A DNA stretch of 64,000 nucleotides from Bacteroidota bacterium (lineage in GTDB: Bacteria > Bacteroidota > Bacteroidia > Chitinophagales > Chitinophagaceae). Both the position numbers and the translations under genes were made by a program. Shown in pieces: positions 27,259 to 35,429 of the stretch. Position 1 is the first letter of the stretch. Every line of letters starts with the position of its first letter. The notes beneath the pieces are model-generated. The model did not search any database. It saw only the letters and a program-made list of their open reading frames with translations, and was not told the origin of the DNA. Location: the NCBI GenBank assembly GCA_947460595.1, contig CANHGS010000018.1, forward strand, positions 1 through 64,000, written 5' to 3'.

Positions 27259-28779
27259 ATGGGTATTATACAAAAACAAGGCATTCAATCCTCTTTGTTG
27301 ATCATGCTTGGTTTTGTGATTGGAGCGGTCAACTTGCTGGTCTTATTCCCCTTGTTTTTCACCAAAACAGAAATGGGTTTAGTTAGGGCATTGATTGATA
27401 CAGGAGCAACACTATCCCTTTTTTGCACCCTTGGAACCTTGCCTGTAGTCTATAAATTTTATCCGTTTTACAACCAATACCTGGGAAAATTCAAAAGTGA
27501 CCTTCCCCTAATTACCTTAACGGTGAACTTGATTGGCTTTGGCATACTACTATTATTAGGTTGGCAACAAAAAGACTTTATTATCCGAAAACTGGGCAAA
27601 TCACCCAGTTTTGCAGCCAATTTTTCCTATGTCTATCCCTATACTTTTTTCTTACTCATTTTCTATTGGTTGGAATCTTTTGCTTGGGGATTAAGAAAAG
27701 GCGTTTATACCAATTTCTTACGCGAGACTGCTGTAAGAATTTTAACCACTTTACTCATCCTAGCTTTTGGCTTTGGACTAATCAGCATGCAAAATTTCAT
27801 CCTATTCTTTAGTCTGATTTATGTAATACCTACCCTACTGTTATTGCATAGTTTGGTACAATCAGGAGAATGGTCTTTGAATAAATTTAAATTGAGTCAT
27901 GTAACTAGAAGACTGGGCAAGAAAATGCTCAATTTTTCGCTTTTTGTATTTGCAGGTCAGTTCTTTAATATGTTGGCCAAAACCAATGATACATTCTTGA
28001 TATTTGGATTGAGGGGATTGAGTGATACAGGCATTTTTGCCATAGCTACTTATGTATCTGCTATTTTGGAAATTCCACAACGTAGTTTAAACTCCATTAG
28101 CATACCTGTTCTAGCCGTTTCTTGGAAGAACAAAGACTTTGCCAATATCAAGCATATTTATCACAAGAGCGTGTCAAATCTATTGGCCATTGGGTTATTG
28201 GCCTTTGGTTTAATCTGGCTAAATATTGAAAACTTAGTGGCCTTTCTAAACTGGATTAGTCACAAAGAATCTGGTGGTTATGACCAATTGACCCAGCTCA
28301 TTTTTATCATGGGATTGGCCAAATTAATTGACCTAGCTACTGGGGTAAATGCTCAAATTATAGGCACTTCTAATTACTGGAAATTTGATTTTTATACCAA
28401 CCTGATCTATATCATTCTTTCCTTACCCATGAATTTTGTTCTGATTAAATATTATGGCCTTGAAGGTCTGGCTTATGCCAACTTATTTGCCTTAGTAATC
28501 TACAATTCCATGCGATTTACTTTCTTATATAAAAAATTCCAATTACAACCTTACACTTGGAAACACGCACTATTCTTATGCTTGAGCCTGCTATTAATGA
28601 TTGGCCTATTCTATATACCTCATCCAACAAATTTTATTTGGAATATACTCATGCGTAGTAGTTTGTACACAGCATGTTTTGCCGCTTTGTTTTTTTGGAT
28701 TAAACCAGCGCCAGATGTAGAAGTATTGATAGTAAAATTCTGTCAAGAACGCTTACCCACTTTGTTCCAAAAGCGATAG
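27259..28779 (+). CDS. Wzx-like oligosaccharide flippase
   Basis: The 506-aa integral membrane protein has about 12-14 hydrophobic spans over its whole length and basic cytoplasmic loops, as in MATE/PST-superfamily flippases that move lipid-linked oligosaccharide to the periplasm. The N-terminal GIIQKQGIQSSLLIMLGFV with ALIDTGATLSLFCTLGTLP is typical of the Bacteroidota Wzx-like group. Its coding end overlaps that of the convergent mqnA by 27 bp. With the glycosyltransferases it forms a near-complete assembly set, though no Wzy polymerase is recognised nearby. Confidence 0.87.
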   Translation: MGIIQKQGIQSSLLIMLGFVIGAVNLLVLFPLFFTKTEMGLVRALIDTGATLSLFCTLGTLPVVYKFYPFYNQYLGKFKSDLPLITLTVNLIGFGILLLLGWQQKDFIIRKLGKSPSFAANFSYVYPYTFFLLIFYWLESFAWGLRKGVYTNFLRETAVRILTTLLILAFGFGLISMQNFILFFSLIYVIPTLLLLHSLVQSGEWSLNKFKLSHVTRRLGKKMLNFSLFVFAGQFFNMLAKTNDTFLIFGLRGLSDTGIFAIATYVSAILEIPQRSLNSISIPVLAVSWKNKDFANIKHIYHKSVSNLLAIGLLAFGLIWLNIENLVAFLNWISHKESGGYDQLTQLIFIMGLAKLIDLATGVNAQIIGTSNYWKFDFYTNLIYIILSLPMNFVLIKYYGLEGLAYANLFALVIYNSMRFTFLYKKFQLQPYTWKHALFLCLSLLLMIGLFYIPHPTNFIWNILMRSSLYTACFAALFFWIKPAPDVEVLIVKFCQERLPTLFQKR

Positions 28780-29499
28780 GAATAAAGCCATCCCTTTTCT
28801 TTTGGCATCATCCAAATCATAACTGATGTTGTTGGTATAGTAGTCTTTCAGATCATAGGTTGGATAAGGGTTTTCTGCTACTACTTGGTCAATATGATTC
28901 AGGCCATCGGCAAAAGCATTATTAAACGCGTCGTCAAAATCTTTCCCTAAATCTTTGTTTGCCACCCAAGCAGCAAATACAAAGGGCAAGCCTGTATAAC
29001 TAACCCAAGCAGTAGCAAGATCATAGGAATAGGTAGCAATTTTGAGTTGCTCCAATGCCCTATCTCCAATAACAACGGCAGCGGTAGTTCCCTGAATTTG
29101 ATTTTGAAAATCTGGTGATGCCGGCAAGAATTCAACCGGTTGTTTCCAAAAATCGCGCAGCAATATTTTTGCCAGGTTAACAGAGGTGCTACTTTGATAA
29201 TCCAAGATTACTGTTTGTATTTGATCCATGGGAACTTCACTAAAAATAGCCACAGAAGCTACTTCTCTCACTGCCCCAATACAAAAATTGGTAATGATTT
29301 TTGCATGGGGAATCTTAGGAATTACAGCCACCGGCAATAGTCCCAGATCCAGTTCATTATTCTGCAGCATGGCTGCTATCTTAGAAGGATATGCTTCAAT
29401 CAATTCTACCCGCTCCATCAAGCCCGAACGCTTGATTCCGTATAAAAATGGCTTGGTATTCAAATAACTTACCACGCCAACACGCAATCTCTTGTACAA
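28753..29499 (-). CDS. mqnA: Chorismate dehydratase MqnA (futalosine menaquinone pathway)
   Basis: MqnA removes water from chorismate to form 3-enolpyruvylbenzoate, the first step of the futalosine route to menaquinone. The protein opens with RVGVVSYLNTKPFLYGI, the hallmark start, followed by LGLLPVAVIPKIP, the ligand-binding LDYQSSTSVNLAKILLRDFW and AVVIGDRALEQL. There is no ATG near the conserved N-terminus. TTG at 29499 (giving YKRLRVGVVSY, 248 aa) is the best start; a TTG at 29487 is also possible. An ATG at 29586 would overlap purB. The coding ends of mqnA and the flippase overlap by 27 bp. Confidence 0.88.
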   Translation of the reverse strand: MYKRLRVGVVSYLNTKPFLYGIKRSGLMERVELIEAYPSKIAAMLQNNELDLGLLPVAVIPKIPHAKIITNFCIGAVREVASVAIFSEVPMDQIQTVILDYQSSTSVNLAKILLRDFWKQPVEFLPASPDFQNQIQGTTAAVVIGDRALEQLKIATYSYDLATAWVSYTGLPFVFAAWVANKDLGKDFDDAFNNAFADGLNHIDQVVAENPYPTYDLKDYYTNNISYDLDDAKRKGMALFLSLLEQSG

Positions 29500-29551
29500 T
29501 TCAATTAATTTTGCACAAAGAAACGGAATATCTAGCAACCTAAACAATCGC

Positions 29552-30898
29552 ATGGAACTCAACAACCTTACCGCCATCTCTCCCATTGATGGACGCTACC
29601 GCAGACAAACCAGTCATCTGGATGAGTATTTCTCTGAATATGCACTAATCAAGTATCGTGTACTAGTAGAAATAGAATATTTTTTCTTCCTAGCGGACAA
29701 ACGATTTTTCAAACTACCTATCAAGGCTAGAACAACATTGAAGGCTGTATTGGCCAATTTTAGCGTGGCCGATGCCCAATCTATTAAACAGATTGAATCC
29801 ATTACCAACCACGATGTAAAAGCCGTAGAATACTTCTTAAAAGAACAATTGGACAAAGCGGGTATTGGGGAACTAAAAGAGTGGATCCATTTTGGTCTTA
29901 CTTCTCAAGATATCAATAATACCTCCATCCCATTGAGTTGGAAACACGCCATGGAACACGAATGGCTCCCTTCTTTAATGAATTTGCAGTCTCAATTGCA
30001 ATCATTGGCCAAGGCTTGGAAAAACGTGCCTTTATTGGCTAGGACTCATGGACAAACTGCTTCCCCTACCAAACTGGGTAAAGAATTGATGGTTTTTGTA
30101 GAGAGAGTGAATAACCAAATCAGTCTGTTTTCACAAATTCCTTATGCAGCTAAATTTGGTGGTGCTACCGGAAACTTTAATGCACACCAAGTAGCTTACC
30201 CAACAAAGAATTGGGTGCTTTTGGGAAATGAATTTGTAGACCAGCGTCTGGGATTGCAACGCATGCAATTCACTACACAGATTGAACACTATGACAACCT
30301 TGCTGCTCAGTTTGATAGTCTCAAAAGAATCAATACCATTCTTATTGACCTTTGTAGAGATGTCTGGACCTATATTAGCATGGACTATTTTAAACAGAAG
30401 ACTAAAGCAGGAGAAGTAGGTTCCTCTGCCATGCCACATAAAGTAAATCCCATTGACTTTGAAAATGCAGAAGGCAACTTGGGTATGGCCAATGCTTTAT
30501 TAGAACATCTTTCAGCCAAATTACCCATCAGCCGATTGCAAAGAGACCTAACAGATAGTACCGTGTTGCGCAATATTGGCGTACCCGTTGGTCATATTGT
30601 GATTGCCTTAAAGTCATTGGAAAAAGGCTTGAATAAATTGGTATTAAATGAAGCTAAGATTAGAGAAGACCTTGACAATAACTGGGCGGTAGTGGCAGAA
30701 GCTATTCAGACCATTTTGAGAAGGGAAAAATATCCTAACCCTTATGAAGCTTTAAAAGACCTAACCAGGGGTAACCATAAAATTGACAAAGCATCTATGC
30801 ATGCATTTATCAATGGACTAAAAATTTCTGCGGCATTAAAAAAAGAACTCAAATCCATCAGCCCCATGAACTATACCGGCGTAAATCCAAACTACTAA
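29552..30898 (+). CDS. purB: Adenylosuccinate lyase
   Basis: PurB cleaves SAICAR and adenylosuccinate, releasing fumarate, in purine synthesis. The ATG at 29552 (MELNNLTAISPIDGRYRRQT) is used because the PIDGRY motif is at the true N-terminus; an upstream start at 29492 adds unlikely residues. The 448-aa protein has the SITNHDVKAVEYFLK helix, HFGLTSQDINNTS, ARTHGQTASPTKLGKE (general acid/base His region) and the superfamily signature GSSAMPHKVNPIDFENAEGN. It is divergent from mqnA across 52 bp, with a TAATTTTG box at 29506-29513. Confidence 0.96.
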   Translation: MELNNLTAISPIDGRYRRQTSHLDEYFSEYALIKYRVLVEIEYFFFLADKRFFKLPIKARTTLKAVLANFSVADAQSIKQIESITNHDVKAVEYFLKEQLDKAGIGELKEWIHFGLTSQDINNTSIPLSWKHAMEHEWLPSLMNLQSQLQSLAKAWKNVPLLARTHGQTASPTKLGKELMVFVERVNNQISLFSQIPYAAKFGGATGNFNAHQVAYPTKNWVLLGNEFVDQRLGLQRMQFTTQIEHYDNLAAQFDSLKRINTILIDLCRDVWTYISMDYFKQKTKAGEVGSSAMPHKVNPIDFENAEGNLGMANALLEHLSAKLPISRLQRDLTDSTVLRNIGVPVGHIVIALKSLEKGLNKLVLNEAKIREDLDNNWAVVAEAIQTILRREKYPNPYEALKDLTRGNHKIDKASMHAFINGLKISAALKKELKSISPMNYTGVNPNY

Positions 30899-30900
30899 AA

Positions 30901-30931
30901 CAAAGAAGCCGCTCGATGAGCGGCTTCTTTG
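30901..30931 (+). terminator. Hairpin terminator after purB
   Basis: A 14-bp perfect stem pairs CAAAGAAGCCGCTC (30901-30914) with GAGCGGCTTCTTTG (30918-30931) around a GAT loop, directly after the purB stop. The following T run is weak (GCTTATGCTTATT). Confidence 0.7.
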
Positions 30932-30970
30932 CTTATGCTTATTATCTTTACAAATTACAAAAATTTTAAT

Positions 30971-31135
30971 CACTCTTCACTCTTCACTCTTCACTCTTCA
31001 CTCTTCACTCTTCACTCTTCACTCTTCACTTTCTTCCCTTTCTTCCCTCTTCACTCCTCACTCTTCACTTTCTTCCCTTTCTTCACTCTTCACTTTCTTC
31101 TTATTCCTCCTCTCTTCCCTCTTCCCTCTTCCCTC
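30971..31135. repeat. Heptamer array A, abutting the stop of the thiamine-binding gene
   Basis: On the plus strand this is a run of CACTCTT heptamers, at first nearly perfect (30971-31030) and then interspersed with TTTCTTCCC and CCTCTTCC variants. On the minus (coding) strand it reads as GTGAAGA units and starts with no gap after the TAG of the gene at 31136. It lies in the convergent space after purB. There is no dyad and no spacer structure, so it is neither a terminator nor a CRISPR array. Confidence 0.9.
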
Positions 31136-31432
31136 CTATTTGTATTTCGCAACCTTCTCCTCCCCCGTCATGTCAGCTGCTGCTCTAATTTGCAATTGTA
31201 ATCCTGTGATCCACTCTGCACAACCCTTTTCACAGAGATGATTATTTATCTGGTTGATTACATCCATTACTTGATCATAAGTTCCTTCTAATACAGTTGT
31301 AAAAGGCCCTATTTCATGTTTAATACCAGATGCTTGAATAATGGCGATGGCTTCATCTACCCATTCATAAGGATGCTTGTCCTGTGCTAGGGGCAAAATC
31401 TGAATAGATGCATTAATCAAGTACTGGTGCAT
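31136..31432 (-). CDS. Thiamine-binding protein of the MTH1187/YkoF family (DUF77)
   Basis: The 98-aa single-domain protein has the ferredoxin-like fold signature of the MTH1187 family: INASIQILPLAQDKHPYEWVDEAI at the start, then SGIKHEIGPFTTVLEGTYDQVMDVI. Related YkoF proteins bind the thiamine pyrimidine moiety; a role here in thiamine or HMP handling is an inference. It starts 1 bp after the stop of the DUF952 gene, so the two are co-translated at the end of the aromatic cluster. Heptamer array A begins at its stop codon. Confidence 0.8.
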   Translation of the reverse strand: MHQYLINASIQILPLAQDKHPYEWVDEAIAIIQASGIKHEIGPFTTVLEGTYDQVMDVINQINNHLCEKGCAEWITGLQLQIRAAADMTGEEKVAKYK

Positions 31433-31433
31433 G

Positions 31434-31739
31434 CTAGATTGGTGTTACTTCAACAACGGCATCCAAATTAATGGCACCATGAATATGAGGAAATACTTCA
31501 TTGATAGAACCTGCCAATTCAAAAATCAAGGGGCGTTCTACTTTTGCCTTTTCAATTTTTAATTTGATAAGTCCTGTTTGTCCCCGATAATATCTTTCCA
31601 ATACACCAGCTACCTGGTCTTCTGTACTGCAATGAATAAAACCTTCCGTAGCCAAACTATCGGCTTCATACTGTCCTTTGCTTTGTGCCTCAGCCCATTT
31701 TTCTGGGGTTGTCACGTGATATATAAAATCTGATTCCAT
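31434..31739 (-). CDS. DUF952 family protein
   Basis: The 101-aa protein matches DUF952: FIYHVTTPEKWAEAQ at the start, the GFIHCSTEDQV motif near residues 33-43, RPLIFELAG and the terminal FPHIHGAINLDAVV. The fold is thought to be ADP-ribosyltransferase/phosphotransferase-like, but the activity is unknown. It lies downstream of aroC across heptamer array B and is tightly linked to the thiamine-binding gene. Confidence 0.85.
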   Translation of the reverse strand: MESDFIYHVTTPEKWAEAQSKGQYEADSLATEGFIHCSTEDQVAGVLERYYRGQTGLIKLKIEKAKVERPLIFELAGSINEVFPHIHGAINLDAVVEVTPI

Positions 31740-31800
31740 TTTTTATTTTATTTAATTCTCTAATTTCTTAACTCTTATCAAATATATTTCTAACTTTCTT

Positions 31801-31998
31801 TTTCTTCTTCACTCTTCACTCTTCACTTTCTTCCATCACTCATCACTCTTCACTTTCTTCCTCCTCTCTTCACTCTTCACTCTTCACTTTCTTCCTCCTC
31901 TCTTCACTCTTCACTTTCTTCCATCACTCTTCACTCTTCACTCTTCACTTTCTTCCTCCTCTCTTCACTCTTCACTCTTCACTTTTCACTTTTCACTT
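31801..31998. repeat. Heptamer array B, abutting the aroC stop
   Basis: The plus strand shows CTTCACT heptamers in blocks separated by TTTCTTCC(AT/TC)C interruptions. On the minus strand, aroC's TAA is followed at once by AAGTGAAAAGTGAAAAGTGA and then GTGAAGA units. The array also forms the region upstream of the DUF952 gene (start 31739). The remaining 60 bp (31740-31800) are AT-rich with no clear promoter. Confidence 0.9.
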
Positions 31999-33009
31999 TT
32001 AAAGTACTCTTTTAATCCTTTGATCTATCAGCATCAAGTCTGCCAAAACCATGGCCGTAACTGCTTCCAATACAACAGGCACTCGTAAAGCTATGCATAA
32101 ATCATGTCTTCCTTTTACAGAGAATGATTCTACTTCATTGGTTTCCCAATTCCAGGTTTGCTGTTCTTTGGGTGTAGAGGAAGTTGGCTTAATGGCAATG
32201 CGGAAAACCAATTCATTCCCATTGGTATAACCACCCACAATACCACCCGCATGGTTAGTAGCTGTTTTTCCAGAAGCATCTAAAAGGGCATCGTTATGTT
32301 CCACGCCAAACATTTTGGCAGCGGCAAATCCAGTTCCAAATTCAATGCCCCTTACTGCTGGAATAGCAAATACGGCATGACTAATTAAAGATTCTACTGA
32401 ATCAAAAAAATGTTCACCCAATCCTACAGGCAATCCAGTAACCCTGCACTCCACTATTCCACCAACACTGTCTTTGGCTTCAATGGCTTTATCCAAACCC
32501 TTTTCTAAAACCTGTTCTCCACCAATTTCTAAAATATTGGCAACTACTTCAATGGTAGCATCGCCCTCGGCTGTTTTCAATATTTTTTTAGCAATGACTC
32601 CGGCAGCTACTAAGGCAACGGTTAATCTGCCACTAAAATGTCCACCCCCTCTAAAATCTTCGTATCCTCCAAACTTGCTATGAGCCGTAAAATCTGCATG
32701 GCCAGGTCTTGGCACCGCTCTTAATTTTTCATAATCACCACTACGGGTATTGTTGTTCTCAAACAAGATGGTAATGGGTGCACCAGTTGTCAAATCATTA
32801 AACAAACCAGATTTAAAGATGGGCAAGTCCGCTTCTTTTCTAGGAGTTGCGCCACGTTGATTGCCACCTTGTCTGCGCTTGATGTCTTCCATAAAATCAT
32901 CCAACTGCAAGGGCAATCCCGCAGGACAACCGTCTAGGTTAAGCCCAACACTTTCACCATGTGACTCTCCGAAGATATTGACTCTGAATATGCGTCCAAA
33001 ACTATTCAT
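31999..33009 (-). CDS. aroC: Chorismate synthase
   Basis: AroC makes chorismate from EPSP using reduced FMN, the last shikimate step. The 336-aa protein shows the signature GESHGESVGLNLDGCPAG (about 14-31), RRQGGNQRGATPRKE, the RPGHADFTAHSKFG motif (about 102-115), GGGHFSGRLTVALVAAG and the late GRHDLCIALRVPVVLEA. It is slightly shorter than the roughly 360 aa of many bacteria. It follows aroA by 15 bp in the same transcript and ends at array B. Confidence 0.97.
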   Translation of the reverse strand: MNSFGRIFRVNIFGESHGESVGLNLDGCPAGLPLQLDDFMEDIKRRQGGNQRGATPRKEADLPIFKSGLFNDLTTGAPITILFENNNTRSGDYEKLRAVPRPGHADFTAHSKFGGYEDFRGGGHFSGRLTVALVAAGVIAKKILKTAEGDATIEVVANILEIGGEQVLEKGLDKAIEAKDSVGGIVECRVTGLPVGLGEHFFDSVESLISHAVFAIPAVRGIEFGTGFAAAKMFGVEHNDALLDASGKTATNHAGGIVGGYTNGNELVFRIAIKPTSSTPKEQQTWNWETNEVESFSVKGRHDLCIALRVPVVLEAVTAMVLADLMLIDQRIKRVL

Positions 33010-33024
33010 GGTAATGATTAATGC

Positions 33025-34299
33025 TTATTGTATTTGAATTTTTGCACCCAATGCCTGCATGTGCTCATAGAAATTGGGATAGGATTTATTAATAGCATCC
33101 GCATCTGCAATCTCTACTGGCCCATTGGCTTTTAATCCTGCAACCGCACATGCCATGGCAATCCTATGGTCATGCCTGGAATGTACTGAAGCAGCTTGAA
33201 TACCAGTACCGCCTTTGATCAACATGAGGTTATCTTGTAAATCAATGGCAATACCCAATTTAGCAAATTCTTCTTGTAAGGTCAAAGCCCGATTACTTTC
33301 TTTATGGGTAAGGCGCTCTACGCCTTCAATCACGGTGGTACCTTCACAACATGCAGCTAATGCTACCAATGGAGGAAACAAGTCTGGGCAATCTGTTGCA
33401 TTAAAATGAAATGCTTTTAGCGGTAACGGAGCAATTTCAATTTGCTCCGCCTGTATAGAGATGCTACAGCCTGAATCCATCAACGCTTGTAACACCGCTT
33501 TATCAGCCTGGGTAGAAAATACGTCTAATCCTTTGATGACAATACCACCTGCAATAGCTCCTGCCACCAACAAAAAAGCTGCCCCGCTCCAATCTCCCTC
33601 AACCGTATAAGCCATTTGCTTTGACTCATTAGAAGCTGGCGCGATGTTAAAATGAAAACGTTCATGATTCTCATGTGTAACAGTCCAGCCAAAATGTTGC
33701 ATTACTTGTAGTGTCAAGTCTATATATGGCTTGCTTTTGAGATTGTTCACTGTAATGGTGGTATCCCATGCGCCAGCAGCGCCATAAGCCATGAGCAATC
33801 CCGTTAAAAATTGTGAGCTCAATGATCCGTCAACCGTAATATTAGCAGGCTGTAATGGGCCTTGAATATGCAAAGGCAGTTTGCCTTGATTTGATTGAAT
33901 GGATACGCCTAACTGTGGAAGAATCTCATCAAAAAAATCCATGGGTCTGGTCAACAAACTTCCTGTACCGTTGATGGTAATTTTCTCTGGACTCAAAGCC
34001 GTAATTGGTGTAAACATTCTAATACCCAATCCGCTTTCGCCACAATTGATTTCTTTATTTACTGGGCGAATGCCAGTAGAAACAATTTGAATGGTATCTG
34101 CATCAACGCGGCTAACCTGAGCGCCTAATTTTTGAATCACGTCTACGGCGGCAAGATCATCATTACTCTTACCTGGATTGGTAATAGTGGTGATACCATT
34201 GGTCAATAAAGCAGCGGCACAAGCACGTTGCATACTGCTTTTGCTGGCCGGAGCGTATAAGCCCCCTGTTAAAATAGATGGATGTATAGTAGCAATCAT
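33025..34299 (-). CDS. aroA: 3-phosphoshikimate 1-carboxyvinyltransferase (EPSP synthase)
   Basis: AroA joins PEP to shikimate-3-phosphate. The 424-aa protein has the substrate-binding APASKSSMQRACAAALL (about 17-33), the GESGLGIRMFTPI loop (about 88-100), DGSLSSQFLTGLLMAYGAAG and the C-terminal SRHDHRIAMACAVAG signature. It sits between aroB (18-bp gap) and aroC (15-bp gap), consistent with one operon. Confidence 0.96.
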   Translation of the reverse strand: MIATIHPSILTGGLYAPASKSSMQRACAAALLTNGITTITNPGKSNDDLAAVDVIQKLGAQVSRVDADTIQIVSTGIRPVNKEINCGESGLGIRMFTPITALSPEKITINGTGSLLTRPMDFFDEILPQLGVSIQSNQGKLPLHIQGPLQPANITVDGSLSSQFLTGLLMAYGAAGAWDTTITVNNLKSKPYIDLTLQVMQHFGWTVTHENHERFHFNIAPASNESKQMAYTVEGDWSGAAFLLVAGAIAGGIVIKGLDVFSTQADKAVLQALMDSGCSISIQAEQIEIAPLPLKAFHFNATDCPDLFPPLVALAACCEGTTVIEGVERLTHKESNRALTLQEEFAKLGIAIDLQDNLMLIKGGTGIQAASVHSRHDHRIAMACAVAGLKANGPVEIADADAINKSYPNFYEHMQALGAKIQIQ

Positions 34300-34317
34300 T
34301 TCCTTGATTCTTGGAAA

Positions 34318-35343
34318 TTAAAATTGATTCAAAATGGTTTCAAGCTCTTGGAAAGAAAGCGGTTGTATTACGCCTCTTCCAATTTTGTGCAACAACACAT
34401 AGTCAATGCCTTGTGCTTGTTTTTTCTTGTCCATTTGCAATATTTTAAACGCTTTTTTCTTGTCAAAATCTGCAAAGGTGGGTAGGCCATATTTAGCCAA
34501 TAGCGCAATTACTGCTTCTGCATCTTTAAAACCACGAATCTGTTGGCTCATGATGGCTGCATAAGTCATACCAATACTTATAGCTTGACCATGGCTCAAT
34601 TCATACATATTTTCAATAGCATGCCCAAGGGTATGACCAAAGTTCAACAGCTTTCTCTCAGCTTGTTCAAACTCGTCTTTGACTACTACTTTGGTTTTTA
34701 TCAAAGCATTGCGTTGAATGAGTGCGGCCAATTTTGCGGCATCTCTTTTAAAAGAAGCTAAACTATTTTGCTGCAACAATGCAAACATAGCTGCGTCTTT
34801 AATACAAGCGTGTTTGATAATTTCTGCAAAACCGTTTTGCCACTCTTCTTTGGGCAGCGTCTTTAAAAAACTATGGTCATACAATAAAAATTTAGGTTGC
34901 CTAATCAATCCCACCATATTCTTATAGACCCCAACGTCAATACCATTTTTTCCGCCTATAGAAGCGTCTACCATGGACAGTATGGATGTTGGAACAAAGC
35001 CGCAGGCAATGCCTCGCATATACACACCTGCCACATAGCCTGTCATATCCGTAACCACACCACCTCCAACACCAATCAGTGTAGTCTTTCTATCTGCCCC
35101 AAAAGTAATGAGTTGGTCAACAATCATATCAACCGTCTGCTGCACTTTATAAGCTTCCCCTGGCTTGAGCACAATAGTATTCCAGCCCTTGAACTTTTTT
35201 TTGTGTTTGTTAAAAATGTGCTCGTCTGTTATTACAACAGCTTGGTCTTTTGAAACTAGTTTTTCAAGATGAGAAAAATCAGCGTCAAAAAAATAATCTA
35301 CCTGAGTATTGGAAAATGTATAGGTCTTCTTTACCATGTTCAA
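34318..35343 (-). CDS. aroB: 3-dehydroquinate synthase
   Basis: AroB converts DAHP to 3-dehydroquinate with NAD+ and a metal. The 341-aa protein carries the NAD-binding IGVGGGVVTDMTGYVAGVYMR (about 91-111), the lysine-rich DASIGGKNGID (about 128-138), FAEIIKHACIKD with a metal-ligand Glu, and LNFGHTLGHAIE with two metal-binding His. It lies 86 bp after the DAHP synthase stop, a space that holds a strong terminator, so its expression may be partly separate from the upstream genes. Confidence 0.96.
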   Translation of the reverse strand: MNMVKKTYTFSNTQVDYFFDADFSHLEKLVSKDQAVVITDEHIFNKHKKKFKGWNTIVLKPGEAYKVQQTVDMIVDQLITFGADRKTTLIGVGGGVVTDMTGYVAGVYMRGIACGFVPTSILSMVDASIGGKNGIDVGVYKNMVGLIRQPKFLLYDHSFLKTLPKEEWQNGFAEIIKHACIKDAAMFALLQQNSLASFKRDAAKLAALIQRNALIKTKVVVKDEFEQAERKLLNFGHTLGHAIENMYELSHGQAISIGMTYAAIMSQQIRGFKDAEAVIALLAKYGLPTFADFDKKKAFKILQMDKKKQAQGIDYVLLHKIGRGVIQPLSFQELETILNQF

Positions 35344-35368
35344 AAATTTGCGATGGCAATCATTCTAT

Positions 35369-35419
35369 AAAAAAAGCATTGGCAAATCTGACTTGAGTCA
35401 AATTAATTGCCAATGCTTT
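35369..35419 (-). terminator. Terminator inside the aromatic cluster, between DAHP synthase and aroB
   Basis: A 13-bp perfect stem pairs AAAGCATTGGCAA (35373-35385) with TTGCCAATGCTTT (35407-35419). The loop contains a further TGACT/AGTCA pairing. On the minus strand a run of seven T ends at 35369, only 26 bp before the aroB start. Confidence 0.85.
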
Positions 35420-35429
35420 GTTTGAAAAA

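Noticed and set aside
30929..31201. 90-aa plus-strand frame of repeated Phe-Thr-Leu-His-Ser-Ser-Leu
   Set aside because: It is the translation of heptamer array A, whose plus strand has no stop in any frame. It runs into the 3' end of the thiamine-binding gene.
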